DNA of 64,000 nucleotides from Helicobacter anseris (GTDB taxonomy: Bacteria > Campylobacterota > Campylobacteria > Campylobacterales > Helicobacteraceae). The stretch is from positions 78,271 to 142,270 of the forward strand of contig JXTW01000001.1 in assembly GCA_004368235.1 (NCBI GenBank), read 5' to 3'. This document shows, piece after piece, positions 9,007 through 17,745 of the stretch. Numbering within the stretch: position 1 is the first letter of the stretch; each line of letters begins with the position of its first letter. The notes beneath the pieces were generated by a model that saw nothing but the letters and a program-made list of their open reading frames with translations, had not been told where the DNA came from and made no database searches. The translations under genes were made by a program, and so were the position numbers.

Positions 9007-10542
9007 ATGTATGCATTATTAAGCGTGAGTGACAAAACAAATATTGAATATTTTGCTAAAGAGTTAATATCTCTTGGCTACAAAATTTTAAGCACAGGAG
9101 GCACGCTATCACTTTTAAAAAAAGAAGGGATTGAGGCACTAGATATAGCCACTTATACAAATAGTGAAGAGCTTTTCAATGGAAGAGTGAAGACCTTACA
9201 TCCAAAAATTCATGGTGGGATATTATTCCAAAGAGATAATCAAGATGACTGCACTATGGCAAAAATCAAAGGTATTGAATCTATTGATCTTATTTGTGTC
9301 AATCTCTACCCCTTTAAAGAAACAATAAATCGTACTGATGATTTTGATGAAATCATTGAAAATATTGATATTGGTGGACCGAGTATGATTCGTGCTGGAG
9401 CGAAAAATTTTAAGAGTGTTTTGGTGGTTACACACTGGAGCGACTATGATAAAGTAATAAAAACTTTGAGAGAGAATACTAATACTATTGATTTTAGACG
9501 TGAGATGATGATCAAAGCTTTTAATCATACAGCTAATTATGATTGTATGATTGCCAACTATATGAATAAAAGATTTTGTGATGGACTGGGTGAAAATATC
9601 TTTATTAGTGCAAAACGCGCATTTACCACACGCTATGGAGAGAATCCTCACCAAAAAGGAGCATTATATGAGTTTGAAAATCAATTTACCAAGAATCTAA
9701 AAATTCTTAAGGGGGAACCAAGTTTTAATAACCTTACAGATATGAATGCAGCTATCAAACTTGCCTCTAGCTTTGAAGATCTTCCAGCTGTATCTATCAT
9801 CAAGCATGGCAACCCTTGTGGCTTTGCGATAAAAGAGAGTGCGCTTAAAAGCTATGAATATGCACTTAAATGTGATCCATTAAGCGCATATGGTGGGGTT
9901 GTTGCTATTAATGCACCTATTGATTTAGATCTAGCAAAAAAAATCAATGAAACTTTTATTGAAGTTTTAATCGCTCCAAGCATCAGTCCTGAAGCTTTAA
10001 GTGTTTTTGATTCTAAAAAACGTATTAAAATCTTTTCATTTGGGGAGAATGGATTATTATCTTTACCTAGAGATAGCTTTGATTTTAAACATATTGAAGG
10101 TGGGATTGTCTATCAGGATAATGACAAAGTGATAGATACAGAAATTAGCAATGCTGAAATAATGACTACAAAAGTACCTACTAGCTCACAAATGCAAGAT
10201 TTAAAAATTGCCTATATTATTGCTGCGCTAACAAAATCAAATTGCGTTAGCTATGTAAAAGATGGAATGCTTGTAGCCATTGGCATGGGGATGACTAGTC
10301 GTATTGATGCTTCGCGTGCTGGGATTACTAAGGCTAAAGATATGGGTATAGATCTTAATGGATGCGTCCTAGCATCTGAAGCCTTTTTTCCATTCAAAGA
10401 TAGCATAGAAATGGCTGCAGAAATTGGCGTAAGTGCTATTATTGAACCGGGTGGTAGTATCCGAGATGATGAAGTGATAGCCTGTGCAAATAAACATAAT
10501 ATTGCCCTACTTTTCACACACAAAAGACACTTTTTGCATTAA
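9007..10542 (+). CDS. purH: bifunctional AICAR transformylase / IMP cyclohydrolase PurH
   Basis: PurH catalyses the last two steps of de novo IMP synthesis. The MGS-like cyclohydrolase domain starts [18 protein letters not shown] and includes ISTGGT-like LSTGGTL and [15 protein letters not shown]; the transformylase domain contains LRYGENPHQ-like [26 protein letters not shown] and [10 protein letters not shown], and ends VIEPGG-like [14 protein letters not shown]. The ATG at 9007 is chosen because AAGGGG lies about ten bases upstream and the family start ALLSVSDK follows at once; an extended frame upstream to 8929 overlaps miaA and is unlikely. Length 511 is normal. Confidence 0.95.
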   Translation: MYALLSVSDKTNIEYFAKELISLGYKILSTGGTLSLLKKEGIEALDIATYTNSEELFNGRVKTLHPKIHGGILFQRDNQDDCTMAKIKGIESIDLICVNLYPFKETINRTDDFDEIIENIDIGGPSMIRAGAKNFKSVLVVTHWSDYDKVIKTLRENTNTIDFRREMMIKAFNHTANYDCMIANYMNKRFCDGLGENIFISAKRAFTTRYGENPHQKGALYEFENQFTKNLKILKGEPSFNNLTDMNAAIKLASSFEDLPAVSIIKHGNPCGFAIKESALKSYEYALKCDPLSAYGGVVAINAPIDLDLAKKINETFIEVLIAPSISPEALSVFDSKKRIKIFSFGENGLLSLPRDSFDFKHIEGGIVYQDNDKVIDTEISNAEIMTTKVPTSSQMQDLKIAYIIAALTKSNCVSYVKDGMLVAIGMGMTSRIDASRAGITKAKDMGIDLNGCVLASEAFFPFKDSIEMAAEIGVSAIIEPGGSIRDDEVIACANKHNIALLFTHKRHFLH

Positions 10543-10551
10543 TTTACTTAA

Positions 10552-10574
10552 ATCCCAAATGCAATATTTGGGAT
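10552..10574 (+). terminator. possible purH terminator hairpin
   Basis: A perfect 9-bp inverted repeat (ATCCCAAAT / ATTTGGGAT) with a 5-base loop starts ten bases after the purH stop. No T run follows, so intrinsic termination is uncertain; it may stabilise the mRNA end. Confidence 0.45.
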
Positions 10575-10939
10575 AACCACAACATATAAAGTATTATCTA
10601 TCCATATTGTCATTACCAGAATGCCTATTCTTCCTTTCAATCGCAAGAGACCTCAAATTCGTTAACAATCTATACAATCTACATCACTTTCTGTATTATT
10701 GCAAAAATTCATATTACTTCCTGCCCTGTCATTGCAAGATTACCATATTACAAGAAAGCATCCTCAATTATAAAATCTGCATTGCCACTTATTTTATCGT
10801 TATGAGAATCTAGCCTTACATAGATCGTGGTAAGCTATTTTTATTTTAAAATTCCGATATTTGACTTAATTGAAAATCTCTTTAAAATCTAAAAATTCTA
10901 AACTTAATTATATTTTCTAAAATTTTTTAAAACTAATAG
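10575..10939. other. non-coding interval without supported gene
   Basis: About 365 bases separate the convergent purH and xerH. The one open frame of note (10607-10813, forward) starts with a non-ATG codon, is Cys/Leu/Tyr-rich without a recognisable domain, and lacks a convincing ribosome site. Two stretches beginning TGTCATT (near 10608 and 10726) give the impression of related, degraded repeat units. I can support no RNA gene here. Confidence 0.4.
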
Positions 10940-12019
10940 CTATTTAGAGTTATCCTTATCTACGCTAGGAATAAGTGAAGCTGTAATTTTTAACTGATCC
11001 TTGTTAAAATGAGTGTAGATTCTACTTGTGTTTAAATCTGCATGTCCTAAACTTTCTTGCACTAAAATTAAATCTTTATGTTTCTGATATAAAAGAGTAG
11101 CAAAAGAATGCCTTAATAAATGCGCGCCCATTTTAGGCTTTTTAATCCCTGCATATAATAATATACTCTCGATATTTCTATAAACATATGCTTGAGATAA
11201 GGCTCTGCCTTTTTGGTTGCAAAATAAAAGATCATTTTTAATATCTTTAAACTGGTTTCTTATCAAAAGCCAAGCTTTTAGGGGCTCAATTATTATTTCT
11301 TTTAATACAGCAACACTGCGAGACTTCCCACCCTTACCAACAATATGGAGCAAGCATAAATCTCCTTCGATTATAAAATGCTTTCTTTCTAAAAACAAAA
11401 TCTCACTTACCCTAGCCCCTGTATGGATAATAAGCAAAATAATAAGCATATCTCTAGCCCTTAGACTTGGTGAAAATGGAAAAGTTTCTAGTGCAGATAA
11501 AAAGGCTTTAATCTCATCTTCTTTAAGATAGGCTGGTAATTTTGATTTTAAGGTTTTAAGAGAATTTATCTCTAGTTTGATTCCAAAAATATGGGCATTT
11601 TTATCATCCTGATTTTCATCAATATATTTAAAAAAATTCAATAATGCCATACGGTAATTCTTTCTACTTTGCATAGAAAGTGTACTTGTATGGATAGCTA
11701 AGAAATCACTTAGTAACTCATCATCAATATCTATCAATCTAAAATCTGATTTTTTTTCCAAAAACTCTAGTAACGCTAAGAGTGGTTTAGCATAAGTATT
11801 AATACCGATTAATCCTATATTTCTCAATCTTTTAATACTTTTTTCTAAATCATTTTTATCATTAATTTTACAAGCTAAGTTCTCTAATTCACATTGAAAA
11901 ATATCACGATCTTGCACGAGACGATTAGATAGTGTTGTGGCTTTATAACGTAAATATTTGCACATCCAAAATAGCATATCTTTTAATTCATTGCCGCTAT
12001 GATTTAAAGCATACTTCAT
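10940..12019 (-). CDS. xerH: tyrosine recombinase XerH
   Basis: XerH is the single chromosome-dimer-resolving recombinase of Helicobacter and Campylobacter, acting at the difH site with FtsK. The N-terminal SAM-like domain has DMLFWMCKYLRYKATTLSN, very like remembered H. pylori XerH. The catalytic domain shows the first Arg in HTGARVSEILFL, Lys in VGKGGKSRSVAVL, HxxR in GAHLLRHSFATLLYQ, His in LGHADLNTS and the nucleophile in RIYTHF. LLFCNQKGRALSQAYVYR is also XerH-specific. ATG at 12019 is preferred over TTG at 12031 because GGAG lies six bases before it. About 359 residues. No convincing difH site was seen in the adjacent intergenic DNA, and in other Helicobacter difH is not required to be adjacent. 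Confidence 0.93.
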   Translation of the reverse strand: MKYALNHSGNELKDMLFWMCKYLRYKATTLSNRLVQDRDIFQCELENLACKINDKNDLEKSIKRLRNIGLIGINTYAKPLLALLEFLEKKSDFRLIDIDDELLSDFLAIHTSTLSMQSRKNYRMALLNFFKYIDENQDDKNAHIFGIKLEINSLKTLKSKLPAYLKEDEIKAFLSALETFPFSPSLRARDMLIILLIIHTGARVSEILFLERKHFIIEGDLCLLHIVGKGGKSRSVAVLKEIIIEPLKAWLLIRNQFKDIKNDLLFCNQKGRALSQAYVYRNIESILLYAGIKKPKMGAHLLRHSFATLLYQKHKDLILVQESLGHADLNTSRIYTHFNKDQLKITASLIPSVDKDNSK

Positions 12020-12057
12020 TGCTTTCTCCAAAAATTTCTACATAATTTTAGCATTTA

Positions 12058-12066
12058 TGGCATAAT
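12058..12066 (+). promoter_or_regulatory. extended -10 promoter for the riboswitch-receptor transcript
   Basis: TGGCATAAT matches an extended -10 element (TGnTATAAT). It would start transcription near 12073-12075, exactly at the 5' edge of the riboswitch. No clear -35 is seen, which is common in this phylum. Confidence 0.5.
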
Positions 12067-12073
12067 ACCATCC

Positions 12074-12152
12074 ACAAGTGACGGGAGCCTTTTGGCTGAG
12101 AGTAAGCGCAGACTTTGACCGCACCGGATCTGGATAATGCCAGCGTCGGGAC
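12074..12152 (+). promoter_or_regulatory. TPP riboswitch (THI element)
   Basis: The conserved pyrimidine-sensor core GGCTGAGA is at 12094-12101, and the pyrophosphate-sensor arm CCGGATCTGGATAATGCC followed by AGCGTCGGGA is at 12124-12151; the 5' part ACGGGAGCC (12081-12089) supplies the partner strands. These are the invariant parts of the TPP-binding aptamer. The region between the aptamer and the start codon at 12213 has no strong hairpin with a T run, so control is more likely at translation initiation, though this was not folded. It sits 60 bases upstream of the TonB-dependent receptor gene and on the same strand, so thiamine pyrophosphate is expected to repress that gene. Confidence 0.93.
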
Positions 12153-12212
12153 CACTTCAAAATCTACTATCATTACAACCCTTCATTTGTCACTTTATTT
12201 TAAGGACATTTG

Positions 12213-14312
12213 ATGAAAAAAACAATTCTACTACTTTTGATAATACAAATTACACAGGCAGAAAAACTACAAACAGAAACCAAAGATCTAGACTCTATAG
12301 AAACAAAAGCCAGCAAAGAAGCAAATCTAGAAACTATTCTCAATAAAGATAATATTTCTGCAAAAGAGAGTACAAAATATCTTATCAACTCAACAACAGA
12401 TATTCATAAAATTATCCCCTCTCTTAGAATCTATCCTCAAGGATCAGATACTTTTCCTATGGTTTCATTTCGAGGTATATCTAGTCCGGATTATTATTCA
12501 TCTGTACTGGGGGTCTATATAGATGGTATACCTCAAGCACCAAATTTTTTGATACAAAATCTTAGTGATATCCAAAGTATCAACATTATTCCTGGCTCAC
12601 TTGGCATACTCTATGGTGAAAATGCCCCACTTGGAATCATAGATATCAAAACAAAAAATCCGATGCAAGAGAACTATCTTTTTTCAGAAATTAGTTTTAG
12701 TAGGTTACAAGAAAAAATTAATTTTAATATAGGAAATGAACTTATCAAAAATAAACTTTGGGGAAAAGCAAATATACAATATATCCATGACAATGGATAT
12801 ATACGCCATCCTACTAATAACAAGCTTTTAAATAGTGCGGATTCTTTTATTGTGGGTGGAAGTTTATATGCACAAATCCTAGATTCCACAATCTTGGTAA
12901 CACATTATGACTATCAACTTTTAAACAGCCACAAAGACTTTTATCTCACTCACAAACAAGCTATTAATCTCAAGCTAGAATCAGATAAGCTTGCAAGCTG
13001 GAGTGATTTTCAAAATGGGGATCAAGACAAAATTTTAAATATCAATCCTTATAACTATGCTCAAACCCATAATGCTTCTATAAAACTTGATCACACATTT
13101 AAAAACTTTGACTTCAACTTTATTACTGCCATTCAAAATGCCACTTCACTAGCCAATGAATATCCTGGAATTTATGTAAGAGATGAACATTCTCAAGGGT
13201 ATTACTATAATACTACACAGCTCATTTCTGAAGCTAGACTTGAAGGGTATCATCATAATTTTAAAAGTACTTTTGGGGTATTTTATAAATACCTATTACT
13301 AGATAATGGAATGAATGGGGTGGATACAAGCTCTTTGGGATACTCTGGAAATTGGAATGCAAAAGAAAGGATAAATAGCTTTGCAATATTTAGTGCACTT
13401 GGCTATCAAAAAAATAATTTTGGTGTTGATCTAGGGGCACGCTATCAATTTTTCTACAATCATATAGAATCTAAAACTCCTCCTGTTGCAGAAATTAGCC
13501 CTTATAGTAATAGCAAAATATTTCAAGCTTTTAATCCATTCTTACTCCTATCTTATAATTTGAAGCAAAGCAGAATCTATCTACAAACTTCAAGTACCAC
13601 TAAACCAGGGGGATTTGCTAAATTTCCCTTTGCAGATACAGATACAATTCCCTATCTTCAGGAATCTATCTATAGCACAGAGCTAGGAATACAGACTTAC
13701 TTTGCGCAAAAAAAAGGTATGATCAAAATTGCTCTTTATGGAATCTGGCGTGATAATGTACAAAGCTATGTTGGTGTAGGCTATTATAAAAGTATTAAAA
13801 ATATTGGTGGTGCTTATGCTTATGGATTAGATGCAAATCTAAATTTAAAATGGAATATTTTCAACATATTTCTCAATACTAATCTAAATACATCTGGTTT
13901 CAATCAAGGGGGTAAAAATATAGGAAACATCACAATACTAGGACAAACAGGATCTTATAACCTTTCTGGGCTCACTCCAAAGTTTGCCCCTATTTTTAGT
14001 CTTAATATGGGAATTGATACGACTATACTAAAAAAAGAAAAGCATCATCTTAGCCTATCCCTTTTGCTTAATACGCAAAGCTCCTATTTCTTGGATGACT
14101 TTAACCATCAAGAAGAACTTATTCAAAAAGCTTATGCCACATTAGATGCAAGTATAAATTATGATTTTTTAAAACATTATCAACTCATTTTCTATACTCA
14201 AAACCTAACTAATACTCGTGTATTGACTACAGCGATTTGGGATACTCAAGGACGCGCTTATATCACTAATGCACCCCTTAACTTTGGCTTGCGCTTTATC
14301 TATCATTATTAA
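12213..14312 (+). CDS. TonB-dependent outer-membrane receptor, probable thiamine (or thiamine-precursor) transporter
   Basis: The protein has 699 residues: a signal peptide (MKKTILLLLIIQITQA), a plug domain at about 40-150 (FRGISSPDYYSSVLGVYIDG, then IQSINIIPGSLGILYGENAPL), and a long beta-barrel with many aromatic strands, ending in the typical outer-membrane sequence LNFGLRFIYHY. TonB/ExbB-driven uptake across the outer membrane is the family function. The substrate is inferred solely from the TPP riboswitch ahead of it. ATG at 12213, seven bases after TAAGGA, is preferred over TTG at 12210. No inner-membrane thiamine transporter lies next to it. It converges with the downstream membrane-protein gene, overlapping by four bases. 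Confidence 0.87.
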   Translation: MKKTILLLLIIQITQAEKLQTETKDLDSIETKASKEANLETILNKDNISAKESTKYLINSTTDIHKIIPSLRIYPQGSDTFPMVSFRGISSPDYYSSVLGVYIDGIPQAPNFLIQNLSDIQSINIIPGSLGILYGENAPLGIIDIKTKNPMQENYLFSEISFSRLQEKINFNIGNELIKNKLWGKANIQYIHDNGYIRHPTNNKLLNSADSFIVGGSLYAQILDSTILVTHYDYQLLNSHKDFYLTHKQAINLKLESDKLASWSDFQNGDQDKILNINPYNYAQTHNASIKLDHTFKNFDFNFITAIQNATSLANEYPGIYVRDEHSQGYYYNTTQLISEARLEGYHHNFKSTFGVFYKYLLLDNGMNGVDTSSLGYSGNWNAKERINSFAIFSALGYQKNNFGVDLGARYQFFYNHIESKTPPVAEISPYSNSKIFQAFNPFLLLSYNLKQSRIYLQTSSTTKPGGFAKFPFADTDTIPYLQESIYSTELGIQTYFAQKKGMIKIALYGIWRDNVQSYVGVGYYKSIKNIGGAYAYGLDANLNLKWNIFNIFLNTNLNTSGFNQGGKNIGNITILGQTGSYNLSGLTPKFAPIFSLNMGIDTTILKKEKHHLSLSLLLNTQSSYFLDDFNHQEELIQKAYATLDASINYDFLKHYQLIFYTQNLTNTRVLTTAIWDTQGRAYITNAPLNFGLRFIYHY

Positions 14313-14746
14313 ATATAAAACATAAGCTTGGCTAGCACAATTATAATAATAGCAATGCCAAGCACAATAATATGTATAAATCTTCCTAAAGGATTTTTAC
14401 ACTTAAAAATATAATAACAGCTAAGAGAAAAAATAACAAGCAAGACAATAAGGCTAGCTAAAATGATCTTGACTAATAATAAAATCTGCATTATCCCAAA
14501 ACTTTCAACCTTAAAGTAATTGGATGATAAAATCCCTCCACTTACTAAAAGCAATAAAACAACAAATGGCATAAACCTTGAAATTACACTACCGATAATT
14601 TCAAAAAATGGATTAGCATCGATTTTATTTTTTAAAAAAACTTTCTTAGCAATCCTGACAAATACTACATCATAAAATAAATATCCAACAAAAATAATCG
14701 CGCAAAATAAATGAATAATCAAAAAAATTACATAAAAACTCTGCAT
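14309..14746 (-). CDS. small integral membrane protein, CopD-like
   Basis: A 145-residue protein with about four hydrophobic helices: residues 4-26 (FYVIFLIIHLFCAIIFVGYL), 50-70 (IISRFMPFVVLLLLVSGGIL after the first loop), 80-107 and 120-143. The arrangement, with an early His and G/Y in helix 1, resembles the small CopD/HemJ-like proteins often found in Helicobacter. No function can be assigned. It follows the clpA operon on the same strand after a 73-base gap containing a hairpin. Confidence 0.6.
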   Translation of the reverse strand: MQSFYVIFLIIHLFCAIIFVGYLFYDVVFVRIAKKVFLKNKIDANPFFEIIGSVISRFMPFVVLLLLVSGGILSSNYFKVESFGIMQILLLVKIILASLIVLLVIFSLSCYYIFKCKNPLGRFIHIIVLGIAIIIIVLAKLMFYI

Positions 14747-14773
14747 AAAATCCCCTTATTTTCTAGGGATTTT
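14747..14773 (-). promoter_or_regulatory. hairpin over the ribosome-binding site of the CopD-like gene
   Basis: Read leftward, AAAATCCC and GGGATTTT form an 8-bp stem with an 11-base loop immediately before the ATG, and the Shine-Dalgarno AAGGGG falls at the loop-stem junction. It could mask translation, or act as a weak terminator for the clpA operon because the second arm ends in four T residues. Confidence 0.4.
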
Positions 14774-14819
14774 ATTATAAAAGATTGATATAAAAATTGA
14801 TCGTGCTCAAAGTCTAAAA

Positions 14820-16982
14820 TTATCTTAACTTCAAATGTCCATCTATTAAAACAATTTCCAAAACCTGATGATTTTTTTTATCTTCATTAAATAAAATATA
14901 ATCACTTAAATCTGCCTTGATTCTATCAATAACTTTATAAATCTCTCTAGCACCAAGCGATGGATCTAATGCCAAATTAGCAATAAAGTCTAAAGCTTTT
15001 TTATCAATTTTTAAATTAATATTCTTAGACTTAATCTGATCATTAATTTGATGGATATATTTCTTAGCAATTTTTCTCATTTCTGATATGCCTAAAGTAT
15101 TAAATTGTATAACTCCATCTAATCTACTTCTAAACTCTGGACTAAAAATCTCTTTTAAAACTCTGCTATCTTTTTGTATAGAGCCAAAACCTATAGGTTT
15201 TAAATCGGTACTCCCTGCATTTGAAGTAAGGATCAAAATAACATTTTTAAAGTCTGCCTTATTGCCAAGATTATCACTCAAAACTGCCCCATCCATCACC
15301 TGTAAAAGAAGATTATACACATCAGGATGAGCTTTTTCAATTTCATCAAGCAAAAGTACACAATGTGGATTACGTCTAATCTTATCTACCAAAAGTCCAC
15401 CCTGCTCATAGCCAACATAACCATTTGGTGCTCCAATAAGCTTAGCAATACTATGGGCTTCATGATATTCACTCATATCAAATCTTATAAAATCAATACC
15501 TAGTGCCTTAGCCAACTCCTCACTTAATGCTGTTTTTCCTACACCACTGCTTCCTAAAAATAAAAAACTACCTATAGGTTTTTTAAGATTACCAAGACCT
15601 GCTTTATTAATCTTAATAGATCTTACCACTTCATCAATAGCCTCATCTTGTGAAAAAATCTTTTTCTTTAAAATAGAAGCTAAATTTTTTAAGGTTGTTT
15701 TCTCTTGTGTTTTTAATCTCTCTTTTGGGATATTAATAAAACGAGATAATGAATTTTCTACATCAGCTCTAGTAATTATTCTTGGTTTAGCAGATGATTT
15801 TGCATTACATTTAAGATTTACTCCACACTCATCCATTAAATCTAAAGCCTTATCTGGTAAAAATCTGTCATTAATATAACGTGAAGATAATTCTATGCAA
15901 GCTTTCATTGCCTCATCAGTATAGCTAACATTATGGTAGTGTCCATATAATGGGGCGGATTTTTTTAAAATTTCCAAACAATCTTTAAAGTCAGGTTCAG
16001 CCACCTCTATACTTACAAACCGCCTAGATAATGCTCTATCTTTAGCAAAACTACTTTTATATTCATTAAAAGTAGTAGCACCTATACAACGTAAAGCACC
16101 ACTTGCAAGTAAAGGTTTTAAAATATTAGCCGCATCCATACTGCCACTTCCACTACTCCCAGCTCCCATCAAAATATGTATTTCATCAATAAAAACAATT
16201 ACTTTTTTTCTCGCACATAATGCCTTAATGACACCCTTTAAACGCTTTTCAAAATCTCCTCGATATTTACTTCCTGCTACCATAGAGCTCAAATCCATAC
16301 TATAAATCTCAAATCCAAAAAGCATCGGGCTGCATTGTTTATTGACAATAAGAAGTGCCAAACCTTCAGCAATTGCAGTTTTGCCTACACCTGCTTCACC
16401 CACTAAGATTGCATTATTTTTCTTGCGTTTACAAAGGATTTCACTTAAACGCATAATCTCTTTTTCTCTTCCGATAATTGGATCAATCTTCCCGAGCTTA
16501 GCTAGAGCATTTAGATTCTTCGCATAGGTTTCTAAAAGTTCTTCTTCCTCACTTTCGCTACTATTTTGTAAAATCTCCATTGCATCTAACCCTAAAAATC
16601 TTAGAATCTGGGCGCTATAGCTATGCTCTTCTTGTAATACAAAAATTAAAAAATCACTAACATTGATCTCCTTTGCATTTGCATTAGCAGCATGATTTAA
16701 CATATTAGAAAATACACGCTGAAGAGCTGGAGTTTGGTGAGGGATAGAGTTATTTGGATGATTTTGACTAGGGATATATTTAACAAGATAATTTCTTAGA
16801 TTCTCTTGAAGCTCTGAAATTTCTGCACCAGAATTACGAAAAATTTTTGCGCTTTGGCTATCTTGTAAAATAGCCAAAAAAATATGCTCAATACTTAAAA
16901 TATTATGTTGCATTTTTTTACTAATATTAACAGCTTGATTAATAATCTGGGAAAAATTTTTAGAAAGTAAATTTTCCATCAT
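14820..16982 (-). CDS. clpA: ATP-dependent Clp protease ATP-binding subunit ClpA
   Basis: ClpA is a class I Hsp100/Clp unfoldase that feeds substrates to ClpP. It has an N-terminal Clp repeat domain (residues 1-140), a first AAA+ module with Walker A GEAGVGKTAIAEGL and Walker B VIVFIDEIHILMGAG, and a second with Walker A GSSGVGKTALSEEL and Walker B CVLLLDEIEKAHPDV. Arg finger and sensor regions are in place, and SNAGS follows as in ClpA. The middle coiled-coil of ClpB is absent, and the length (720) fits ClpA. It overlaps clpS by 23 bases in a different frame, so the adaptor and its unfoldase are co-expressed. Confidence 0.95.
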   Translation of the reverse strand: MMENLLSKNFSQIINQAVNISKKMQHNILSIEHIFLAILQDSQSAKIFRNSGAEISELQENLRNYLVKYIPSQNHPNNSIPHQTPALQRVFSNMLNHAANANAKEINVSDFLIFVLQEEHSYSAQILRFLGLDAMEILQNSSESEEEELLETYAKNLNALAKLGKIDPIIGREKEIMRLSEILCKRKKNNAILVGEAGVGKTAIAEGLALLIVNKQCSPMLFGFEIYSMDLSSMVAGSKYRGDFEKRLKGVIKALCARKKVIVFIDEIHILMGAGSSGSGSMDAANILKPLLASGALRCIGATTFNEYKSSFAKDRALSRRFVSIEVAEPDFKDCLEILKKSAPLYGHYHNVSYTDEAMKACIELSSRYINDRFLPDKALDLMDECGVNLKCNAKSSAKPRIITRADVENSLSRFINIPKERLKTQEKTTLKNLASILKKKIFSQDEAIDEVVRSIKINKAGLGNLKKPIGSFLFLGSSGVGKTALSEELAKALGIDFIRFDMSEYHEAHSIAKLIGAPNGYVGYEQGGLLVDKIRRNPHCVLLLDEIEKAHPDVYNLLLQVMDGAVLSDNLGNKADFKNVILILTSNAGSTDLKPIGFGSIQKDSRVLKEIFSPEFRSRLDGVIQFNTLGISEMRKIAKKYIHQINDQIKSKNINLKIDKKALDFIANLALDPSLGAREIYKVIDRIKADLSDYILFNEDKKNHQVLEIVLIDGHLKLR

Positions 16983-17289
16983 CTAAATCCCTAACTCCAT
17001 AGACAATTTCAAAATTTAATGGATAACCCTTCTCACGTGATTTATCCTTAGCTAATTGTACTTTTAACTCTGCAATATCATAAGGATATATTCCACATAT
17101 ACCACTCCCTCCATTATGCACATCTAACATAATTTTTAAGGCTTCTTGATTAGATTTTTCAAAAATCTCCATTAAAATCTCTACAACAAAATCCATAGCT
17201 GTATAATCATCATTAAGCATTAAAACCTTAGCCATTCTAGGCTCTTGTAATTTAAGCAAAGTCTTTTCTTCTAAAAAAAATTGGGGCAT
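16960..17289 (-). CDS. clpS: ClpS, N-end-rule adaptor of ClpA
   Basis: This 109-residue adaptor delivers proteins with destabilising N-terminal residues to ClpAP. The signature LMLNDDYTAMDFVVEIL is followed by the conserved VHNGGSGICGIYP that shapes the N-degron pocket, with the family's Asn-Asp and His residues present. The gene lies between a small hypothetical membrane protein and clpA, and it starts at the base after the upstream gene ends (shared A of TAATG), which is strong translational coupling. Confidence 0.95.
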   Translation of the reverse strand: MPQFFLEEKTLLKLQEPRMAKVLMLNDDYTAMDFVVEILMEIFEKSNQEALKIMLDVHNGGSGICGIYPYDIAELKVQLAKDKSREKGYPLNFEIVYGVRDLDDGKFTF

Positions 17290-17684
17290 TAAATAATCCC
17301 TGCTCTAATCTCTACTATCTTATTTAGTTGGGACTTAAGTGTTGGATTTAACTCAGAGAGAGTCTCTTGTGTACGAAGGATAATTTGTGCATTAGTATGA
17401 CGATGCAAACATACTGCCTTAAGAAAATCTTTAACTTGCTGGGGCGTAGGATTGAGTTGAGAATAATCTTTCAAGAAAATATCAACTAGAAAATACAAAT
17501 CATCTTTTGAGCTACCAGAAATTTTTAAAAAAGAGATAATACTATTACAATCTAATTCATCTCTTTTGATTTCTTTAGGTACTTTTTTATTCCTTGGCGA
17601 CTGGTAATAAAAAAGTGTCAGTGCTACAAGTAACCCCACACCTATAAAACATGTCACCATAAACACGCCATCTGGACTAATCAA
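17289..17684 (-). CDS. single-pass membrane protein of unknown function upstream of clpS
   Basis: A 131-residue protein with one N-terminal transmembrane segment (VFMVTCFIGVGLLVALTLFY, about residues 7-26) and a soluble alpha-helical C-terminal part with no motif I recognise. The position ahead of clpS-clpA parallels a hypothetical gene in H. pylori (HP0031 by memory). The TTG start at 17684 has AAAGG about ten bases upstream; an ATG at residue 9 would cut into the membrane segment. A link to membrane-associated Clp function is only a guess from context. Confidence 0.7.
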   Translation of the reverse strand: MISPDGVFMVTCFIGVGLLVALTLFYYQSPRNKKVPKEIKRDELDCNSIISFLKISGSSKDDLYFLVDIFLKDYSQLNPTPQQVKDFLKAVCLHRHTNAQIILRTQETLSELNPTLKSQLNKIVEIRAGII

Positions 17685-17712
17685 GCTACATAACCTTTTA
17701 TTTTTAGGTAAA

Positions 17713-17721
17713 ATTATAGCA
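17713..17721 (-). promoter_or_regulatory. extended -10 promoter of the hypothetical-clpS-clpA operon
   Basis: Read leftward the sequence is TGCTATAAT, a perfect extended -10 element, about 29 bases before the first start codon of the operon. It lies in the short divergent gap with lysA. Confidence 0.6.
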
Positions 17722-17745
17722 AAAATTAGGATTTTATTAAGAATT

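Noticed and set aside
9223-9654. 143-codon reverse frame inside purH
   Set aside because: Antisense shadow of a well-supported purH coding region.
10607-10813. 68-codon forward frame between purH and xerH
   Set aside because: Non-ATG start, no ribosome site, no domain, composition unlike neighbouring proteins; treated as non-coding.
10850-10862. CCGATAT, a FliA-like -10
   Set aside because: No matching -35 and no gene downstream on that strand.
12020-12073. difH site next to xerH
   Set aside because: No sequence resembling the two XerH-binding arms was found here or in 10575-10939.
12137-12346. 69-codon forward frame overlapping the riboswitch and receptor start
   Set aside because: Overlaps the TPP aptamer 3' arm and the receptor signal peptide in another frame.
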